Assembly: GCA_019747815.1 (NCBI GenBank)
Contig: JAIEQJ010000042.1
Location: 1 to 64,000, forward strand
Direction of reading: 5' to 3'
DNA: 64,000 bases
DNA from: Hyphomonadaceae bacterium
GTDB taxonomy: Bacteria > Pseudomonadota > Alphaproteobacteria > Rhizobiales > Hyphomicrobiaceae
Numbering within the stretch: the stretch's first letter is position 1; each line of letters begins with the position of its first letter. The position numbers and the translations under genes are program-made. Below the pieces are notes generated by a model. It was not told the DNA's origin and did not search any database. It saw nothing but the letters and a program-made list of their open reading frames with translations. Of the stretch, positions 17,120-27,995 are shown piece by piece.

Positions 17120-18814
17120 ATGATTCGCCTGGCACGCTCGTTCGACAGTTTGCGACGGCACTACGATGTGGTGGTCGTGGGCTCGGGCTACGGGGCGGGG
17201 GTCGCCGCGTCCCGTCTGGCACGCGCCGGCAAGCGCGTCGCCATTCTCGAGCGGGGACGTGAGTTCCTGACGGGCGAGTTTCCGAGCCGCTTTCCGGACC
17301 TGCGCCAGCAGATGCAGGTCACGGGCAGGCGTTTGCGCATCGGTGCTCCAACCGGTCTCTATGACGTGCGCCTCGGCGAGGACATGCATGTGCTCGTCGG
17401 CTGCGGCCTGGGCGGCGGCTCGCTGATCAACGCGGGCGTGACGCTGAGGCCCGATCCCCGCGTCTTTCGCGACGAGGTTTGGCCGACCGAGTTCGCGCGC
17501 GACGGGCTCGTCGCGGAAGGCTATGCGCGCGCCGCCCGCTGGATCAGGCCCGCACGCGATCCCGACGCCGCCCAGCGCACCAAGTTCAAGGCGCTGGCAT
17601 TGTCCGGAGCTGCATTGGGCGAGGAGCCGGTCGTCGCGCCGGTTGCCGTGAGTTTCAGGGAGACCATCAATCCGGCCGGCATCCGGCAGCCGGCCTGCAC
17701 CGGTTGCGGCGACTGCTGTGGGGGCTGCAATGTCGGCGCCAAGAACACGGTTGCGCTCACCTACCTGCCGGATGCCGTGCAGCATGGGGCGCACGTCTTC
17801 ACCCATGCGGCAGTGCGCCATGTCGCGCAAGCGGCGAGAGGGCGCTGGCGTGTGCATTTCGCGCGTCAGGACAAGGAAGCGCCCGGCAAGACGGCCGACA
17901 CCATGTCGGTCAGCGCCGACATCGTCGTGCTGGCGGCCGGCACGCTGGGGTCGACCGAGATTTTGCTGCGCTCGCGGGAGCGGGGGCTGGCTCTGTCCGA
18001 TCGGCTCGGGCGCCGCTTCTCGGCCAACGGTGACATCATTGCCTTCGGCTATGGGGCGGGCCTTCCGGTCAATGCGATCGGCGTCGGTCATCCGGCCAAG
18101 GTCAGCGACCTCGATGTCGGAGCGGCGGTCTCCGGCCAGCTTGAGATCGTCGACGAGGATGATCTCGCCCGCAGCCTGACCATTCAGGAAGGCGTCCTGC
18201 CCTCGGCGCTGGCGCCCATTCTTCCGGCCCTGTTCCTCCCCAACGGCCGCCTGCTGGGGGCGCTGCAAAGCCTCATCTCGGGCGTCTACAAGGGCCCGTT
18301 CTCCAGCCTGCAGACCTTCTTTGCGGTGTCCCACGACAGCGCCGGCGGCCGCCTTGCGCTGGAGGACGACCGCCTCGCTCTGCAATGGCCCTCAGCCAAG
18401 GACGAGCCCGTCTATCAGCGGGTCGATGCGGCACTGGAAGCTTTGGTCAGGCGCGCGGGCGGCCGCTACGTGAAAAATCCGCTGGCCGGCACCATGATGG
18501 GGCATCAGCCGGCCACCGCGCATCCGCTTGGGGGATGCAGTGTAGGCCGGGAGCGCGAAGACGGCGTCGTGAACCACAAGGGCCAGGTGTTCGACGGCAA
18601 TCCGCATGCGGGATCGGCCGACGTGCACGAGGGCCTTTACGTCATCGACGGCTCGGTCATCCCGCGCTCCCTGGGCGTCAATCCGCTGCTCACGATCACG
18701 GCGCTGGCGGAGCGGGCCCTGATCCACCTCGCGCGCGATCTCAACCTGACCTTCGACGATGCGCCCAGAGATCGGGAGCGTGCCGCGGCAGCAGACGCGC
18801 CATTGCTCACTTAG
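17120..18814 (+). CDS. GMC (glucose-methanol-choline / cholesterol oxidase-like) FAD oxidoreductase
   Basis: 564 residues from the ATG at 17120, which has GAGG at the right distance; the frame is open upstream but without signals. The FAD-binding GSGYGAG is at 21-27, LVGCGLGGGSLINAG at 92-106, and a late HPLGG followed by NPLLTITALAERA is typical of GMC enzymes. A cysteine-rich segment, C193, C196, C199, C200 and C203 within TGCGDCCGGCNVGAKNT, marks the cholesterol-oxidase-like branch found in proteobacteria. It would oxidise an alcohol, possibly a sterol or terpenoid. Its stop overlaps that of the convergent SDR gene by 3 bp. Confidence 0.8.
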   Translation: MIRLARSFDSLRRHYDVVVVGSGYGAGVAASRLARAGKRVAILERGREFLTGEFPSRFPDLRQQMQVTGRRLRIGAPTGLYDVRLGEDMHVLVGCGLGGGSLINAGVTLRPDPRVFRDEVWPTEFARDGLVAEGYARAARWIRPARDPDAAQRTKFKALALSGAALGEEPVVAPVAVSFRETINPAGIRQPACTGCGDCCGGCNVGAKNTVALTYLPDAVQHGAHVFTHAAVRHVAQAARGRWRVHFARQDKEAPGKTADTMSVSADIVVLAAGTLGSTEILLRSRERGLALSDRLGRRFSANGDIIAFGYGAGLPVNAIGVGHPAKVSDLDVGAAVSGQLEIVDEDDLARSLTIQEGVLPSALAPILPALFLPNGRLLGALQSLISGVYKGPFSSLQTFFAVSHDSAGGRLALEDDRLALQWPSAKDEPVYQRVDAALEALVRRAGGRYVKNPLAGTMMGHQPATAHPLGGCSVGREREDGVVNHKGQVFDGNPHAGSADVHEGLYVIDGSVIPRSLGVNPLLTITALAERALIHLARDLNLTFDDAPRDRERAAAADAPLLT

Positions 18815-19578
18815 CTGCTGATCGTCACGCCGCCGTCGGCCACGATGACCGATCCGGTCATGAACGTCGCCGCCCTGGAGGCGAGGAACGCGACGATCCC
18901 GCCAATCTCGTCGGGCTCGCCGATGCGGCGCAGGGGCGTTGTCTGAAGCCGGGGTTTCAGGTTCTTCTCGTCCTCCCACAGCGCGCGGGCGAAGTCGGTC
19001 CTCACGAGCCCCGGAGCGATGCAGTTGACGCGGATGTTCTTGGGGCCCCACTCGACCGCAAGGTTGCGTGCCAACGCGAAATCCGCGGCCTTCGAGATGC
19101 CGTAGGCGCCGAGGATGCCGGTGCCGCGCAGGCCGCCGATGGACGACACGATGATCACGCTGCCGTCTCCCCTCTCGGCCATCCCCGGAATGGCGAGATT
19201 GGTGAGCCAGATATTGCTCTTCACGTTCGAGCTCATGATCTTGTCGAACGCCTCGTCCGAGAGCCCGCCGAGCGGACCGTAGTAGGGGTTGATGGCGGCA
19301 TTGCAGACCAGGGTGTCGATCCTGCCCCAGTGCTTGAGTGTGCCGCTGATCAGAGCCTCGACCTCGTTCTTGCGCCCGATGTTGCAGGGAATGGCGATCG
19401 CCTCGCCGCCGGCCGTCTTGATCGCAGCCACAACCTCCTCGCAGGCATCCGCCTTGCGGCTGGACACAACCACCTTGGCGCCGAGTGCGGCCATGACTTC
19501 GGCGGCCGAGCGGCCGATGCCGCGGCTGGAGCCCGTGATAACGGCCACTTGGCCGGTCAGATCGAATGGGTTTTTCAT
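18811..19578 (-). CDS. Short-chain dehydrogenase/reductase (SDR)
   Basis: 255 residues, normal for classical SDRs. The cofactor motif TGSSRGIG is at 15-22, NAA at 93-95, and the catalytic Ser (145/146), Tyr159 and Lys163 (YGISK) are all present. The R41 that follows the second strand suggests NADP(H), although this is weak evidence. It is divergent from the acyl-CoA ligase gene (112 bp apart) and is likely a member of the surrounding lipid or xenobiotic degradation cluster, for example a 3-hydroxyacyl or alcohol dehydrogenase. Substrate unknown. Confidence 0.88.
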   Translation of the reverse strand: MKNPFDLTGQVAVITGSSRGIGRSAAEVMAALGAKVVVSSRKADACEEVVAAIKTAGGEAIAIPCNIGRKNEVEALISGTLKHWGRIDTLVCNAAINPYYGPLGGLSDEAFDKIMSSNVKSNIWLTNLAIPGMAERGDGSVIIVSSIGGLRGTGILGAYGISKAADFALARNLAVEWGPKNIRVNCIAPGLVRTDFARALWEDEKNLKPRLQTTPLRRIGEPDEIGGIVAFLASRAATFMTGSVIVADGGVTISS

Positions 19579-19690
19579 GGCTGCCGGCGGCCCTCCTTGC
19601 CCTATACGTTAACTTGGTTGCCAAGCGCGCAATCCGCGCCTAGTTTCGGCTCATCATAGTAATCAGCCGGACAATCAGACAAGGTCGGCG

Positions 19691-21373
19691 ATGGGTGAGG
19701 ACCGTCTCTGGGACAAGAGCTATCCGCCCGGCACACGGTGGGACACGCCCATCGAGACGACACCGCTGCCGCTTCTGTTCGACGCCTTCACGGCGCGGTG
19801 GGCGCCCAAGCCTGCGCTCGAATACCGTGACCAGGCGACGACTTACGCGCAGTTGCGCGGAGCGGTCGAGGCGGTTGCATCGGGTTTGATGGAGATGGGC
19901 GTCACTCCCGGCACGGCGATCGCGCTCTATCTCCCCAACACGCCCTACCACCCCATCACGTTCTTTGCCGCGCTCAAATTGGGCGCCCGCCTCGTGCACC
20001 TGTCGCCGCTCGATGCGGAGCGCGAGCTCGCCTTCAAGCTCAAGGACTCCGGCGCGCGCATCCTGGTCACGACCAACATCGGCTTCATGGCGCTGATGGC
20101 GCAGAAGCTCAAGACCGACGGGCTGGTGGATCATCTCATCGTCGGCGACGATACGGCCTTTGGTCCATCCGCCGTCCCCACGACGCCGATTGCAGCCGAC
20201 GCTGCCGTCATCCGCTTCGACGAGCTGCGCGAGGCGGGCGCAGCCAGGCTGCCGCGGCAATGGCCGCGCATCGGCGTCGATGACATCGCGCTGCTGCAAT
20301 ACACCGGCGGCACGTCGGGCAAGCCCAAGGGCGCGATCCTGACCCACGGCAACCTCTCGGCGGCGTGCGCCATCTACAAGGCCTGGTCCGATCCGCAGCG
20401 CATATCCGAGCCCGGCGAGGACAAGATCATCTGCGTGCTGCCGCTGTTCCACATCTATGCCCTCACCGCCGTCATGCTGCGGGGCTTAAGCGAGGGCAAC
20501 GAGCTGCTGCTGCGCTTGCGCTTCGATGTGGCAACGACGCTCAACGACATCGAGGTCAAGAGGGCCACGGTGTTTCCCGGCGTGCCGACCATGTGGATCG
20601 CGCTTGCCAATACGCCGGACATCGACAAGCGCGACTTTTCCTCGCTGCACTATGCTGCTTCGGGCGGCGCCGCGTTGCCCGTGGACGTGGCCGACCGGTT
20701 CGAGAGGCTCACCGGCCAGCGGCTGGGCGGCGGCTGGGGCATGACGGAAACATCCCCCGCCGGTACCGGATTGCCGCGAGTGTCGACCGGCAAGGCCGGC
20801 TCGGTGGGCCTGCCGCTCCCTGGCATCACGATGGACATCGTGGCGCTCGATGATCCGCGCCGGCGCCTGCCGCCGGGTGAGAAGGGCGAGATCCGCATCA
20901 AGGGCCCGAATGTGACCAAGGGCTATTGGAACGCGCCGGAGGAGACGGCGGCCGCCTTTGTCGATGGCTATCTTCTCACGGGCGACATCGGCACCATGGA
21001 CGAGGACGGCTATTTCTATCTCGTCGACCGCAAGAAGGACATGATCATCTCCGGTGGCTTCAACGTCTATCCGCGCACCATCGAGGAGGCGATCTATGAA
21101 TATCCCGCCGTGGCCGAGGTGAGCGTGATCGGCGTGCCGGATGCCTATCGCGGCGAGGCGGCCAAGGCGTTCGTGCAATTGAAGCCGGGAGCTGCCGCGT
21201 TTACGCTCGAGGAGCTGCGTGCTTTCCTCGGCGACAAGCTCGGCCGGCACGAGCTGCCCGCACAGTTGGAGTTCCGCGACGCTTTGCCGAAGACCGCCGT
21301 CGGCAAGCTGTCCAAGAAGGAGCTGATCGAGGAAGAGCGGCAAAGGCTGAAGGGCAAGGCTGCCGCCGAATAG
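19691..21373 (+). CDS. AMP-binding acyl-CoA synthetase (FadD-like)
   Basis: 560 residues. The ATP/AMP motif [13 protein letters not shown] is at 204-216, GWGMTETS near 350 and TGDIG near 427. [16 protein letters not shown] is the hinge region, and the adenylation lysine is in the C-terminal [10 protein letters not shown]. It activates a carboxylic acid to its CoA thioester via an acyl-adenylate. It starts a plus-strand run with a thiolase and two acyl-CoA dehydrogenases, so the product is probably fed to beta-oxidation. Chain length or ring structure of the substrate cannot be told. Confidence 0.9.
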   Translation: MGEDRLWDKSYPPGTRWDTPIETTPLPLLFDAFTARWAPKPALEYRDQATTYAQLRGAVEAVASGLMEMGVTPGTAIALYLPNTPYHPITFFAALKLGARLVHLSPLDAERELAFKLKDSGARILVTTNIGFMALMAQKLKTDGLVDHLIVGDDTAFGPSAVPTTPIAADAAVIRFDELREAGAARLPRQWPRIGVDDIALLQYTGGTSGKPKGAILTHGNLSAACAIYKAWSDPQRISEPGEDKIICVLPLFHIYALTAVMLRGLSEGNELLLRLRFDVATTLNDIEVKRATVFPGVPTMWIALANTPDIDKRDFSSLHYAASGGAALPVDVADRFERLTGQRLGGGWGMTETSPAGTGLPRVSTGKAGSVGLPLPGITMDIVALDDPRRRLPPGEKGEIRIKGPNVTKGYWNAPEETAAAFVDGYLLTGDIGTMDEDGYFYLVDRKKDMIISGGFNVYPRTIEEAIYEYPAVAEVSVIGVPDAYRGEAAKAFVQLKPGAAAFTLEELRAFLGDKLGRHELPAQLEFRDALPKTAVGKLSKKELIEEERQRLKGKAAAE

Positions 21374-21404
21374 AGACTTCACGTGGATGCAGAAAGGACC
21401 CGCC

Positions 21405-22586
<1,182 letters not shown>

Positions 22587-22597
22587 GGGAGAGAGAC

Positions 22598-23806
22598 ATG
22601 GACCTCCGCTTCAGCCCCGAAGAGAACGCCTTCCGCCAGGAGCTGCGCAGCTTCTTCCGGTCCGCCGTGCCGGAGACGATCCGCGCCAAGGTGAGCGAGA
22701 ACCGCCATCTCAGCAAGGAGGAGATGGTCACCTCGCACAAGATCCTGCACGCCAAGGGATATGCGGTGCCGCATTGGCCCAAGGCGTGGGGTGGCGCCGA
22801 CTGGACCCCGGTGCAGCACTACATCTACACCGAGGAATTGCAGTACAACGGCGTGCCGCAGCCGCTGCCCTTCAATGTCAGCATGTGCGGCCCGGTCGTG
22901 ATCGCCTTCGGCACGCCCGAGCAGAAGAAGCGCTTCTTGCCCCGCATGGCGGCGCTCGACGACTGGTGGTGCCAGGGTTTTTCGGAGCCGGGTGCCGGCT
23001 CAGATCTCGCCAGCCTCAAGACCACCGCGGTGCGGCAGGGCGACCACTACATCGTCAACGGCCAGAAGACCTGGACCACGCTGGCGCAGCATGCCGACTG
23101 GATCTTCTGTCTCTGTCGCACCGATCCGGAGGCCAAGAAGCAGCTCGGGATCTCGTTTCTGCTGATCGACATGAAGACGCCGGGGATCACCGTGCGCCCG
23201 ATCCAGACCATGGATGGCGGGCGCGAGGTGAACGAGGTGTTCTTCGATGACGTCAAGGTGCCGGTGGAGAATCTGGTCGGCCAGGAGCATCGCGGCTGGG
23301 ACTGCGCCAAGTTCCTGCTGGGCAACGAGCGCACCGGCATTGCCCGCGTCGGCTACTCCAAGCAGCGCGTGCAGCGCATCAAGGAGCTGGCGTCGCGCGT
23401 CATGGCCGGCGACAGGCCGCTGATCGAGGACGAGCGCTTCCGCGAGAAAGTGGCTGCGGTGGAGGTGGAGCTGAAGGCGCTGGAGATGACGCAGATGCGC
23501 GTGCTGGCCGAGGACCGGCATCGCAAGGACAGGCTGCCTAATCCGAAGTCATCCATTCTCAAGATCAGGGGCAGTGAGATTCAGCAGGCCACCACCCATC
23601 TCCTGCTCGAGATTGCCGGCCCGCTCGCCGTGCCTTATCAGGCCGACAGCGACGATGCGCAGTTCGGCTCCAACGAGCCGCCCGAGGATCTGGAATGGGC
23701 GGCGCCGGCGGCACCCGCCTATTTCAACTATCGCAAGACCACGATCTACGGCGGCTCCAACGAGATCCAGCGCAACATCCTGGCCAAGGCCGTGCTGGGC
23801 TTCTGA
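22598..23806 (+). CDS. Acyl-CoA dehydrogenase (first of two)
   Basis: 402 residues. ATG 22598 is preceded by GAGGGAGAGAG and gives the usual MDLRFSPEE start; the open frame runs much further upstream but overlaps thiolase. GFSEPGAGSDLASLKT near 126-141 binds FAD, and GGSNEIQRNILAKAVLG ends the protein, as in FadE-type dehydrogenases of the large-alpha-subunit kind used for steroid or branched acyl-CoAs. It is paired with a second, more divergent dehydrogenase 169 bp downstream; such pairs often form heteromers. Confidence 0.9.
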   Translation: MDLRFSPEENAFRQELRSFFRSAVPETIRAKVSENRHLSKEEMVTSHKILHAKGYAVPHWPKAWGGADWTPVQHYIYTEELQYNGVPQPLPFNVSMCGPVVIAFGTPEQKKRFLPRMAALDDWWCQGFSEPGAGSDLASLKTTAVRQGDHYIVNGQKTWTTLAQHADWIFCLCRTDPEAKKQLGISFLLIDMKTPGITVRPIQTMDGGREVNEVFFDDVKVPVENLVGQEHRGWDCAKFLLGNERTGIARVGYSKQRVQRIKELASRVMAGDRPLIEDERFREKVAAVEVELKALEMTQMRVLAEDRHRKDRLPNPKSSILKIRGSEIQQATTHLLLEIAGPLAVPYQADSDDAQFGSNEPPEDLEWAAPAAPAYFNYRKTTIYGGSNEIQRNILAKAVLGF

Positions 23807-23818
23807 TTGCGACGTGGC

Positions 23819-23959
23819 TCCCTCTCCCCGTGCTTGCGGGGAGAGGGTTAGGGTGAGGGGCAACCAAAAACTCCCCGGTGGCGTCGGTTTCTTGCCCTCA
23901 CCCCGGCCCTCTCCCCGCCCGTGGCGCTTGTGGAGAGGTCGGCGGTGGCGGGGAGAGGG
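23819..23959. repeat. CTCTCCCC/GGGGAGAG dispersed palindromic repeat
   Basis: The gap between the two acyl-CoA dehydrogenases is filled by inverted GC-rich blocks. CCTCTCCCC (23821-23829) pairs with GGGGAGAGG (23838-23846). A second set has CCCTCACCCC, CCTCTCCCC and a final GGGGAGAGG. The GGTTAGGGTGAGGGG wording is common as an intergenic repeat in proteobacteria. It would form hairpins in the mRNA and may tune expression of the second gene. Confidence 0.7.
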
Positions 23960-23975
23960 AGAGAAAGTTAGAACC

Positions 23976-25124
23976 ATGGACTTCGATCTCAACGACGAGC
24001 AACGGCAGCTCAAGGACAGCGTGGATCGGCTGCTCGCCGACTCCTACGGCGATCTTGCCCAGCGCATGGGCTACATGAAGGAGCCGAAGGGCTACAAGGC
24101 CGCGCTCTGGCAGCAGTATGCCGAGCTGGGGCTGCTGGGCATTCCCTTTGCCGAGGAGCACGGCGGCCTGGGCCAGGGCCTCACCGAGACCATGATCGTC
24201 GCCGAGGCGTTCGGCCGGGCGCTGGCCATCGAGCCGTACCTGGCAACCGTGGTGCTGGCGGGCGGGGTGCTGCGCCATTCCGGCAACGCCGCCCTGCTCG
24301 AGGAGTTGGTGCCGGCCATCGTCGAGGGCAAGCTGACACTCGCCCTGGCGCATCAGGAGCGGCAGGCGCGCTTCGATCTTGCCGATATCGCGACCACCGC
24401 GCGGGCCGACGGCAAGGGCGGCTATACGCTGGAAGGTGAGAAGGCTGTGGTGCTTGCGGGCGACAGCGCCGACAAGCTGGTCGTGACCGCACGCGTCTCG
24501 GGCGCGCGCGCCGACCGCAGCGGCATCGGGCTGTTCCTCGTCGATGCCAAGGCCAATGGCGTCACGCGACGCGGCTATCCCACGCAGGACGGCCAGCGTG
24601 CCGCGGACGTCACGCTGTCGGCCGTGCGGGTGACACCCGAGGCCGTGGTCGCGGGCCCCGACAAGGGGCTGCAGGTTTTGGAGCGCGCGGTCGACGAGGC
24701 CATTGCCGCGCTCTCGGCCGAGGCCGTCGGCGCCATGGGAGGCCTGCACGAGCTCACCGTCGACTACCTCAAGACGCGCCAGCAGTTCGGCGTGCCGATC
24801 GGCTCCTTCCAGGTGCTGCAGCACAAGGCCGTCGACATGTTGACCGCCCTCGAGGAGGCGCGCAGCATGGCCTACTACGCCACCATGATGGCGGCCGAGC
24901 CCGACGCCAGGGAGCGGCGCAAGGCCATGGCGGCGGCCAAGGTGCAGATCGGCAAATCGGCGCGGTTCCTCGGCGAGGCGGCGATCCAGCTGCACGGCGG
25001 CATCGGCATGACCATGGAGTACAAGGCCGGCCACTACTTCAAGCGGCTCACCATGATCGACATGGCATTCGGCGACACCGACCATCATTTGCGCGAATTG
25101 GCGAAGATGGGCGGATTGACTTAG
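23976..25124 (+). CDS. Acyl-CoA dehydrogenase (second of two)
   Basis: 382 residues from ATG 23976 (GGGAGAGAAAG upstream), beginning MDFDLNDEQRQL. GIPFAEEHGGLGQG near 49-62 and the C-terminal LHGGIGMTMEYKAGHYFKRL are family signatures. The central FAD region is less conserved than in the first dehydrogenase, as is usual for the partner subunit in alpha2beta2-type acyl-CoA dehydrogenases. It likely forms a complex with the first protein, which is an inference from gene order. Confidence 0.88.
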   Translation: MDFDLNDEQRQLKDSVDRLLADSYGDLAQRMGYMKEPKGYKAALWQQYAELGLLGIPFAEEHGGLGQGLTETMIVAEAFGRALAIEPYLATVVLAGGVLRHSGNAALLEELVPAIVEGKLTLALAHQERQARFDLADIATTARADGKGGYTLEGEKAVVLAGDSADKLVVTARVSGARADRSGIGLFLVDAKANGVTRRGYPTQDGQRAADVTLSAVRVTPEAVVAGPDKGLQVLERAVDEAIAALSAEAVGAMGGLHELTVDYLKTRQQFGVPIGSFQVLQHKAVDMLTALEEARSMAYYATMMAAEPDARERRKAMAAAKVQIGKSARFLGEAAIQLHGGIGMTMEYKAGHYFKRLTMIDMAFGDTDHHLRELAKMGGLT

Positions 25125-25128
25125 CTGC

Positions 25129-25236
25129 TGTCATCCCGGAGTTTCGCGGTAAGCGAAACATCCGGGACCCAGTGAGCGACGAATGCACGGCCCTGGGTCT
25201 CCGCTCGCGGGCTGACGCGCTTGGCCGGGATGACAA
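25129..25236. repeat. CATCCCGG dispersed repeat, copy 1 (perfect terminal inverted repeat)
   Basis: TGTCATCCCGG at the left is the exact reverse complement of CCGGGATGACA at the right (11 bp). Inside, GGGACCCAG and CCTGGGTCTCCGC repeat the pattern seen at five other intergenic sites in this window. The right end contains the first ATG available to the epoxide hydrolase gene. Confidence 0.75.
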
Positions 25237-26357
25237 CAATGGCACCGACCCCGTTCACACTGCACGTCCCCGACGCCGACATCGCCGACCTCGAGGAGCG
25301 GCTCGCCCGCACGCGCTGGCCCGACGAGCCGCCGCTCGCGCCGTGGTCGACCGGCACCAGCGTGGCATATGCCAAGGTGCTCGCCGACCACTGGCGCACA
25401 GGTTTCGACTGGCGCGCCTGGGAGGCGAAGCTCAACGGTTTCCGGCAATTCACGGTGCCGGTCGGCGGCATCGACCTGCATTTCATCCACGAGCCGGGCC
25501 GCGGGCCCAATCCACTGCCGCTGCTGATCTCGCACGGCTGGCCGGGATCGGTCTTCGAGTTCCACAAGCTGATCCCGATGCTGACCGAGCACTTCACCGT
25601 GATCGCCCCGTCTCTGCCGGGCTACACGCTGTCGTTCAAGCCCGGACAGAGGCGGTTTGGCATCCGGGACATCGCCGGCATCTATGCCGAGCTGATGACG
25701 GACGTGCTCGGCTACAAGCGTTTCGGCGTGCAGGGCGGCGACTGGGGCGGGTTCGTCGCCTCGGTGATGGGGCAACGCTATCCGGACCGCGTGCTGGGCA
25801 TCCACCTCAATCTCCTGGCCGTGCGTCGCGATCCTGCAATGCTCACGAACCCGACACCGGAGGACAAGGCCTTCCTCAAGGAGCTCAACCACTGGCTCAA
25901 GGAGGAGATGGGCTACCAGTGGATCCAGGGCACCAAGCCCCAGACGCTCGCCTTCGGCCTGACCGACTCGCCGGCCGGCCTTGCCGCTTGGGTGATCGAG
26001 AAGTTCCGTGCCTGGACCGACTGTAACGGCAACCCCGAAAACGCGGTCAGCCGCGACGAGATGCTGGCCAACATTTCGCTCTACTGGTTCACCGGCGCGA
26101 TCGGCGCGTCGTTCTGGCCCTACTACGACCGCATGCACGGGCCCTGGCCGATTGCCGAAGGGGAGACCGTCGACGTGCCGATGGGCTATGCCGAGTTCCC
26201 GAAGGAGATCCTGCGTCCACCGCGGTCCCTGGCCGCCAAGACCTATACCAACATCCGCCGCTGGAGTGTGATGCCGAAGGGCGGGCACTTTGCGGCACTG
26301 GAGCAGCCCGACGCGCTCGCCAAGGAGATCTGGGAGTTCTTCGGGGCGCTGGGGTGA
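25230..26357 (+). CDS. Epoxide hydrolase, alpha/beta fold with N-terminal EHN domain
   Basis: 375 residues from ATG 25230; ATG 25239 is an equally possible start and neither has a clear ribosome binding site. Residues 9-40 and beyond match the N-terminal epoxide hydrolase domain (HVPDADIADLEERL, RWPDEPP). HGWPGS at 102-107 is the oxyanion region, D171 (GGDWGG) the nucleophile and H353 (GGHFAALE) the base. It would hydrolyse an epoxide to a diol. It follows the acyl-CoA dehydrogenases, so an epoxide intermediate or an epoxidised lipid or terpenoid may be part of the same degradation scheme. Confidence 0.87.
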   Translation: MTTMAPTPFTLHVPDADIADLEERLARTRWPDEPPLAPWSTGTSVAYAKVLADHWRTGFDWRAWEAKLNGFRQFTVPVGGIDLHFIHEPGRGPNPLPLLISHGWPGSVFEFHKLIPMLTEHFTVIAPSLPGYTLSFKPGQRRFGIRDIAGIYAELMTDVLGYKRFGVQGGDWGGFVASVMGQRYPDRVLGIHLNLLAVRRDPAMLTNPTPEDKAFLKELNHWLKEEMGYQWIQGTKPQTLAFGLTDSPAGLAAWVIEKFRAWTDCNGNPENAVSRDEMLANISLYWFTGAIGASFWPYYDRMHGPWPIAEGETVDVPMGYAEFPKEILRPPRSLAAKTYTNIRRWSVMPKGGHFAALEQPDALAKEIWEFFGALG

Positions 26358-26411
26358 GCTGGCAACGGCAGGCCGCTATGGCGCCATATCAACCCCATTG
26401 CGCACTGCGCT

Positions 26412-27986
26412 CTATGGCATCGGCAGAGCCTCGTGCTCCTTGAGCACGCGGCCGCCGCCATTCTCCGTTTCCACCAGCTTGACGCGATAGCCCCAAAGCT
26501 GGGCGAGGTATTGCAGCGTGCGCTCCGCCTCGGCCTTTTCGAGCAGCACGCCGTTGCGCACATGATGCGTCAGAATGAGGCGTCGGCTGCCCGACAGGTC
26601 CGCGTCCGTGACCTGCAGGTCAGGGTCCTGCGTGGCGACATCGTAATGCCGCGCCAGCCGGCGCCGCAGGTCCCTGTAGCCCTGCTCGTTGTGGATGGCG
26701 GCGACGTCCATGGAGCTTTCCTTGGCATCGTCGTCGACGGCAAACAGCCGGAAATCGCGAATGAGCTTGGGGCTCAGAAACTGCAGGATGAAGCTCTCGT
26801 CCCGATAGTCCGCCCAGGCCTGGCGCAGCGTCCCCATCCAGTCGCCGCAACCTGCAAACTGGGGGAACCATTGACGATCCTCGTCCGTCGGATCGGTGGC
26901 GATGCGCCGGATGTCGTTCATCATGGCAAAGCCGAGCGCATACGGGTTGAGACCGCTGAAACGGCGGTCGTTGAACGCCGGCTGGAAGATGACCGAGGAA
27001 TGCGAATGCAGAAACTCCAGCATGGTGCCGTCGGTCAGCAGACCGCGCTCGTAGAGGCGGTTCAGAATCTCATAGTGGATGAACGTGGCGCAGCCCTCGT
27101 TCATCATCTTGGTCTGGCGTTGCGGATAGAAATATTGTGACAGCAGGCGCACGATGCGCAGCAGCTCGCGCTGCCAATCCTCGAGTTTCGGCGCATTCTT
27201 CTCAAGAAAGTAGAGCAGGTTCTCCTCCGGCAGGCCCAGCCGGCGATGCTCGGCCTGCACGTGCGTCGGCTCTTCCGGCCCCTCACGCGTGATCTCAGGC
27301 AGCGTGCGATAGATCGGATCGAACGTGGCCTCCTCGTAGGCCCGACGCTGGGCGGCGCGCTCACGCTCGCGCTGCATCACGTTGCGCGGCCTCGGTCGCA
27401 GGTCGCGACTGACGCCCTGGTTCATCAGCGCATGCGCCGCATCGAGCACGCTCTCGACGGCGCCATCGCCATAGCGCTCCTCGCATTCGGCAACGTAGCT
27501 CTTGGCAAAGCTCAGATAGTCGATGATGTGGTCCGGCTGCGTCCACATGCGGAACTGGTAGTTGTTCTTGAAGAAGTGGTTGTGGCCGTAGGCCGCGTGG
27601 GCAATCACCAGCGCCTGCATGGTCATGGAATTCTCCTCCATGACGTAGCTGATGCAGGGGTCCGCATTGATGACCAGCTCGTAGGCCAGGCTGCGCATGC
27701 CGCGCTTGTAGTAGGCCTCGTCACGGGCGAAGCGCTTGCCGAACGACCAATGCCGATACATGAGCGGCATGCCGATCGACGAGTAGGCGTCGAGCATCTG
27801 CTCGGCGGTGATGACCTCGATCTGATTGGGGTAGATGTCGAGGCCGAGCTCGCCGACGGCGATCTCGCCCATCACGTCATGGACCTTGCGGATCAGCTCG
27901 AAGCTCCACTCGGGCCCATCGAACAGCGGCCGCACCTTGGAGGTTTTGCGCTTGGGAAGCTTCGTCGCCTGTGTCACCGCGAGCAC
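26412..27986 (-). CDS. SpoVR family protein (YcgB-like)
   Basis: 524 residues, the usual length. The N-terminal GPEWSFELI and the DIYPNQIEVI, MYRHWSFGKRF, ELVINADPCISY and AHAAYGHNHFFKNN blocks are diagnostic. Function is not settled; in Bacillus the name comes from cortex formation, while in non-sporulating proteobacteria the gene belongs to the general-stress group yeaG-yeaH-ycgB. It is the last gene of that operon here, 9 bp after the yeaH homologue. Confidence 0.92.
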   Translation of the reverse strand: MLAVTQATKLPKRKTSKVRPLFDGPEWSFELIRKVHDVMGEIAVGELGLDIYPNQIEVITAEQMLDAYSSIGMPLMYRHWSFGKRFARDEAYYKRGMRSLAYELVINADPCISYVMEENSMTMQALVIAHAAYGHNHFFKNNYQFRMWTQPDHIIDYLSFAKSYVAECEERYGDGAVESVLDAAHALMNQGVSRDLRPRPRNVMQRERERAAQRRAYEEATFDPIYRTLPEITREGPEEPTHVQAEHRRLGLPEENLLYFLEKNAPKLEDWQRELLRIVRLLSQYFYPQRQTKMMNEGCATFIHYEILNRLYERGLLTDGTMLEFLHSHSSVIFQPAFNDRRFSGLNPYALGFAMMNDIRRIATDPTDEDRQWFPQFAGCGDWMGTLRQAWADYRDESFILQFLSPKLIRDFRLFAVDDDAKESSMDVAAIHNEQGYRDLRRRLARHYDVATQDPDLQVTDADLSGSRRLILTHHVRNGVLLEKAEAERTLQYLAQLWGYRVKLVETENGGGRVLKEHEALPMP

Positions 27987-27995
27987 CCCTGCTTC

